Source: an uncultured Ruminococcus sp.
GTDB taxonomy: Bacteria; Bacillota; Clostridia; Oscillospirales; Ruminococcaceae
Reading direction: 5' to 3'
NCBI GenBank assembly: GCA_947167535.1
Contig: CAMVIL010000062.1
Coordinates: 1-6,945 of the forward strand
DNA length: 6,945 nt
Each line of letters opens with the position of its first letter. The stretch's first letter is position 1. The notes under the pieces were generated by a model, which saw only the letters and a program-made list of their open reading frames with translations, had not been told where the DNA came from and did no database searches. Positions 5,712 through 6,945 of this stretch are shown here, in pieces. The position numbers were made by a program, and so were the translations under genes.

Positions 5712-6737
5712 ATGAAAAAAATGCTTTTTGTTTTTAATCCGCGGTCGGGTAAGGGACTTATCAGGACTGCGCTTCTCGATATAGTTGATGTGTTCACCCG
5801 CGGCGGGTTCGAGGTGGTCTGTTACCCTACCCAGAAGCCCCGCGACGGCTACCGCAAGATACTTGAGGACGGCTCGAATTTCGACGTCGTTGTTGTCAGC
5901 GGCGGCGACGGCACCATGAGCGAGGCGGTAACGGCTCTCATGCAGCTGCCCAAGATGATACCTGTCGGATATATCCCCACGGGCTCCACCAACGACTTCG
6001 CCGCTTCCATGAGGATATCTACAAACATGATCGACGCCGCACAGGATATTGTCGACGGCGTATACTTTGAATACGACGTAGGTCAGTTCAACAGACAGCG
6101 CTACTTCGTTTACGTGGCGGCTTTCGGCATCTTCACCGACGTGCCCTACGAGACTCCGCAGGACGCAAAGAACATCTTCGGCCACGCGGCATACATAGCC
6201 GAGGGCATCAAGCGCTTTACCTCGGGAAGCTACAAGGGCATGGACATCACCGTCGAGCATGACGGCATAAGGGAATCGGCCAACTTCCTGCTGGGCATAG
6301 TTTCAAATTCCACCTCGATAGGCGGAATGAAGGTCCCCATGCGCGACGGCGTATACTTCGACGACGGACTCTTTGAAGTCACCCTCGTCCGCACCCCCGC
6401 CACCCCCATCGCGCTCCAGCAGACCCTCAACGACGCTCTTCTCAACCGTCTTTCCACAAAGAATTTTCTCTCATTCAAATCCGCCAAGGTCAAGTTTACG
6501 AGCCCCGAGCCGATAGCATGGACCCTCGACGGCGAAGCAGGCGGCGCCTACACCGAGTCTCTTGCGGTCAACTGCCGGAGAGCCATCAAGCTCATCATCA
6601 AGCCCGACGACAAGACCGACCAGCAGCGTGAGATAGACTCGCTCAAGCCCGACTACAACGAAGTCTCCGTCGCCGACACCGACAACAAGTATCTCCGCAC
6701 TGCCCTTTTCGAGGATCAGAAAGGTATAGAGATCTGA
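5712..6737 (+). CDS. YegS/Rv2252/BmrU family lipid kinase (DgkB-like diacylglycerol kinase)
   Basis: A 341-residue soluble lipid kinase of the DAGK catalytic-domain family, which phosphorylates diacylglycerol or a similar lipid with ATP at the membrane surface. Motifs are NPRSGKG (9-15), the nucleotide loop SGGDGTMSEA (63-72), PTGSTNDFA (89-97), YDVGQFN (121-127) and TLDGE (271-275). K14, D66, D95, D122, D273 and E275 fall in the positions and spacing of the catalytic and Mg-network residues described for Gram-positive DgkB, so activity is expected. The family is usually near 300 residues; here a polar, acidic tail of about 40 residues (from about 299, beginning PDDKTDQQ) is added. The ATG follows AAAGGA by 12 nt. 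The gene is monocistronic, with its own promoter and terminator, and divergent from the polyol-phosphate operon. In Gram-positives such kinases recycle diacylglycerol left by lipoteichoic acid synthesis, which fits the neighbours, but the actual substrate is unproven. Confidence 0.92.
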   Translation: MKKMLFVFNPRSGKGLIRTALLDIVDVFTRGGFEVVCYPTQKPRDGYRKILEDGSNFDVVVVSGGDGTMSEAVTALMQLPKMIPVGYIPTGSTNDFAASMRISTNMIDAAQDIVDGVYFEYDVGQFNRQRYFVYVAAFGIFTDVPYETPQDAKNIFGHAAYIAEGIKRFTSGSYKGMDITVEHDGIRESANFLLGIVSNSTSIGGMKVPMRDGVYFDDGLFEVTLVRTPATPIALQQTLNDALLNRLSTKNFLSFKSAKVKFTSPEPIAWTLDGEAGGAYTESLAVNCRRAIKLIIKPDDKTDQQREIDSLKPDYNEVSVADTDNKYLRTALFEDQKGIEI

Positions 6738-6773
6738 CATCGCGTGCAGCAAAAGACACCCATAAATAGCTCA

Positions 6774-6810
6774 GCCCCGAGGCATTCAGTCTCGGGGCGT
6801 TTTTGTTTTC
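6774..6810 (+). terminator. Intrinsic terminator of the lipid kinase gene
   Basis: GCCCCGAG (6774-6781) pairs perfectly with CTCGGGGC (6791-6798) around a 9-nt loop, followed by GTTTTTGTTTT. The hairpin begins 36 nt after the TGA, so the kinase is transcribed alone. Confidence 0.95.
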
Positions 6811-6841
6811 TCACATGGTTGGGGTTTTTCTGTAAAGTGTG

Positions 6842-6930
6842 GGATTGGTTGCACCTGCGGTGCAATTGGGTCTTGGACTCGATTCGCTGTCGCTCTCTCG
6901 CCCAATTAAAATCGGCATATTGGATTGGTT
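6842..6930. repeat. Nested repeat element downstream of the terminator
   Basis: GGATTGGTT occurs as a direct repeat at 6842-6850 and 6922-6930. Between the copies, TTGCACC (6849-6855) and GGTGCAA (6859-6865) form a 7-bp hairpin with a 3-nt loop, and AATTGGG (6864-6870) pairs with CCCAATT (6901-6907) across 30 nt. No open reading frame of note is present. The pattern resembles a short dispersed intergenic or MITE-like element, or a structured RNA start; it may continue past the right edge. Confidence 0.45.
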
Positions 6931-6945
6931 CTCGCGATATGGAGA

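Noticed and set aside
5655..6260. Leftward reading frame of 201 codons opposite the lipid kinase gene
   Set aside because: It is antisense to all the kinase motifs and would run across the kinase promoter; no ribosome site was seen.

Overview
The window looks like chromosomal DNA from an anaerobic Gram-positive bacterium of the Clostridia, most probably a Ruminococcus-like Oscillospiraceae member. The evidence is strong AGGAGG-type ribosome sites, textbook sigma-A promoters, GC-rich third codon positions in the genes against an AT-richer intergenic region, and a teichoic-acid-type gene set. The genus is an inference from style and cannot be proved from this sequence.

Layout: five genes run leftward as one tight operon, in transcription order. 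They are a CDP-glycerol/CDP-ribitol polyolphosphotransferase of the TagB/TagF/TarL type (5415-4225), a polysaccharide pyruvyl transferase family protein (4166-2901), a second tandem paralogue of it (2857-1550), a TarI/IspD family cytidylyltransferase that looks more like TarI (1531-815), and a zinc-dependent medium-chain polyol-phosphate dehydrogenase (792 to beyond the left edge). A rightward gene, a YegS/BmrU-type diacylglycerol kinase homologue (5712-6737), is transcribed divergently and ends in a strong intrinsic terminator. The 296-bp region between the two units (5416-5711) carries two back-to-back promoters, each with perfect TTGACA-N17-TATAAT and an extended -10 TG, plus short direct and inverted repeats that could be operators. 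After the terminator, 6811-6945 has no gene but contains nested inverted and direct repeats that resemble a small dispersed intergenic element.

How the genes fit together (inference from families): the dehydrogenase and cytidylyltransferase match a TarJ/TarI pair that reduces a ketose phosphate to a polyol phosphate and activates it as a CDP-polyol. The TagF-like enzyme would transfer polyol-phosphate to an acceptor. The two pyruvyl transferase-like proteins could add pyruvate ketals to the glycan, or act on it in another way. Their C-terminal coiled coils differ in position and length, which suggests partner or scaffold functions. The divergent lipid kinase could return diacylglycerol, released when polyol-phosphate polymers are made from phospholipid, to phosphatidic acid. 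The most interesting feature is the tandem pyruvyl transferase pair with divergent coiled coils inside a CDP-polyol operon.
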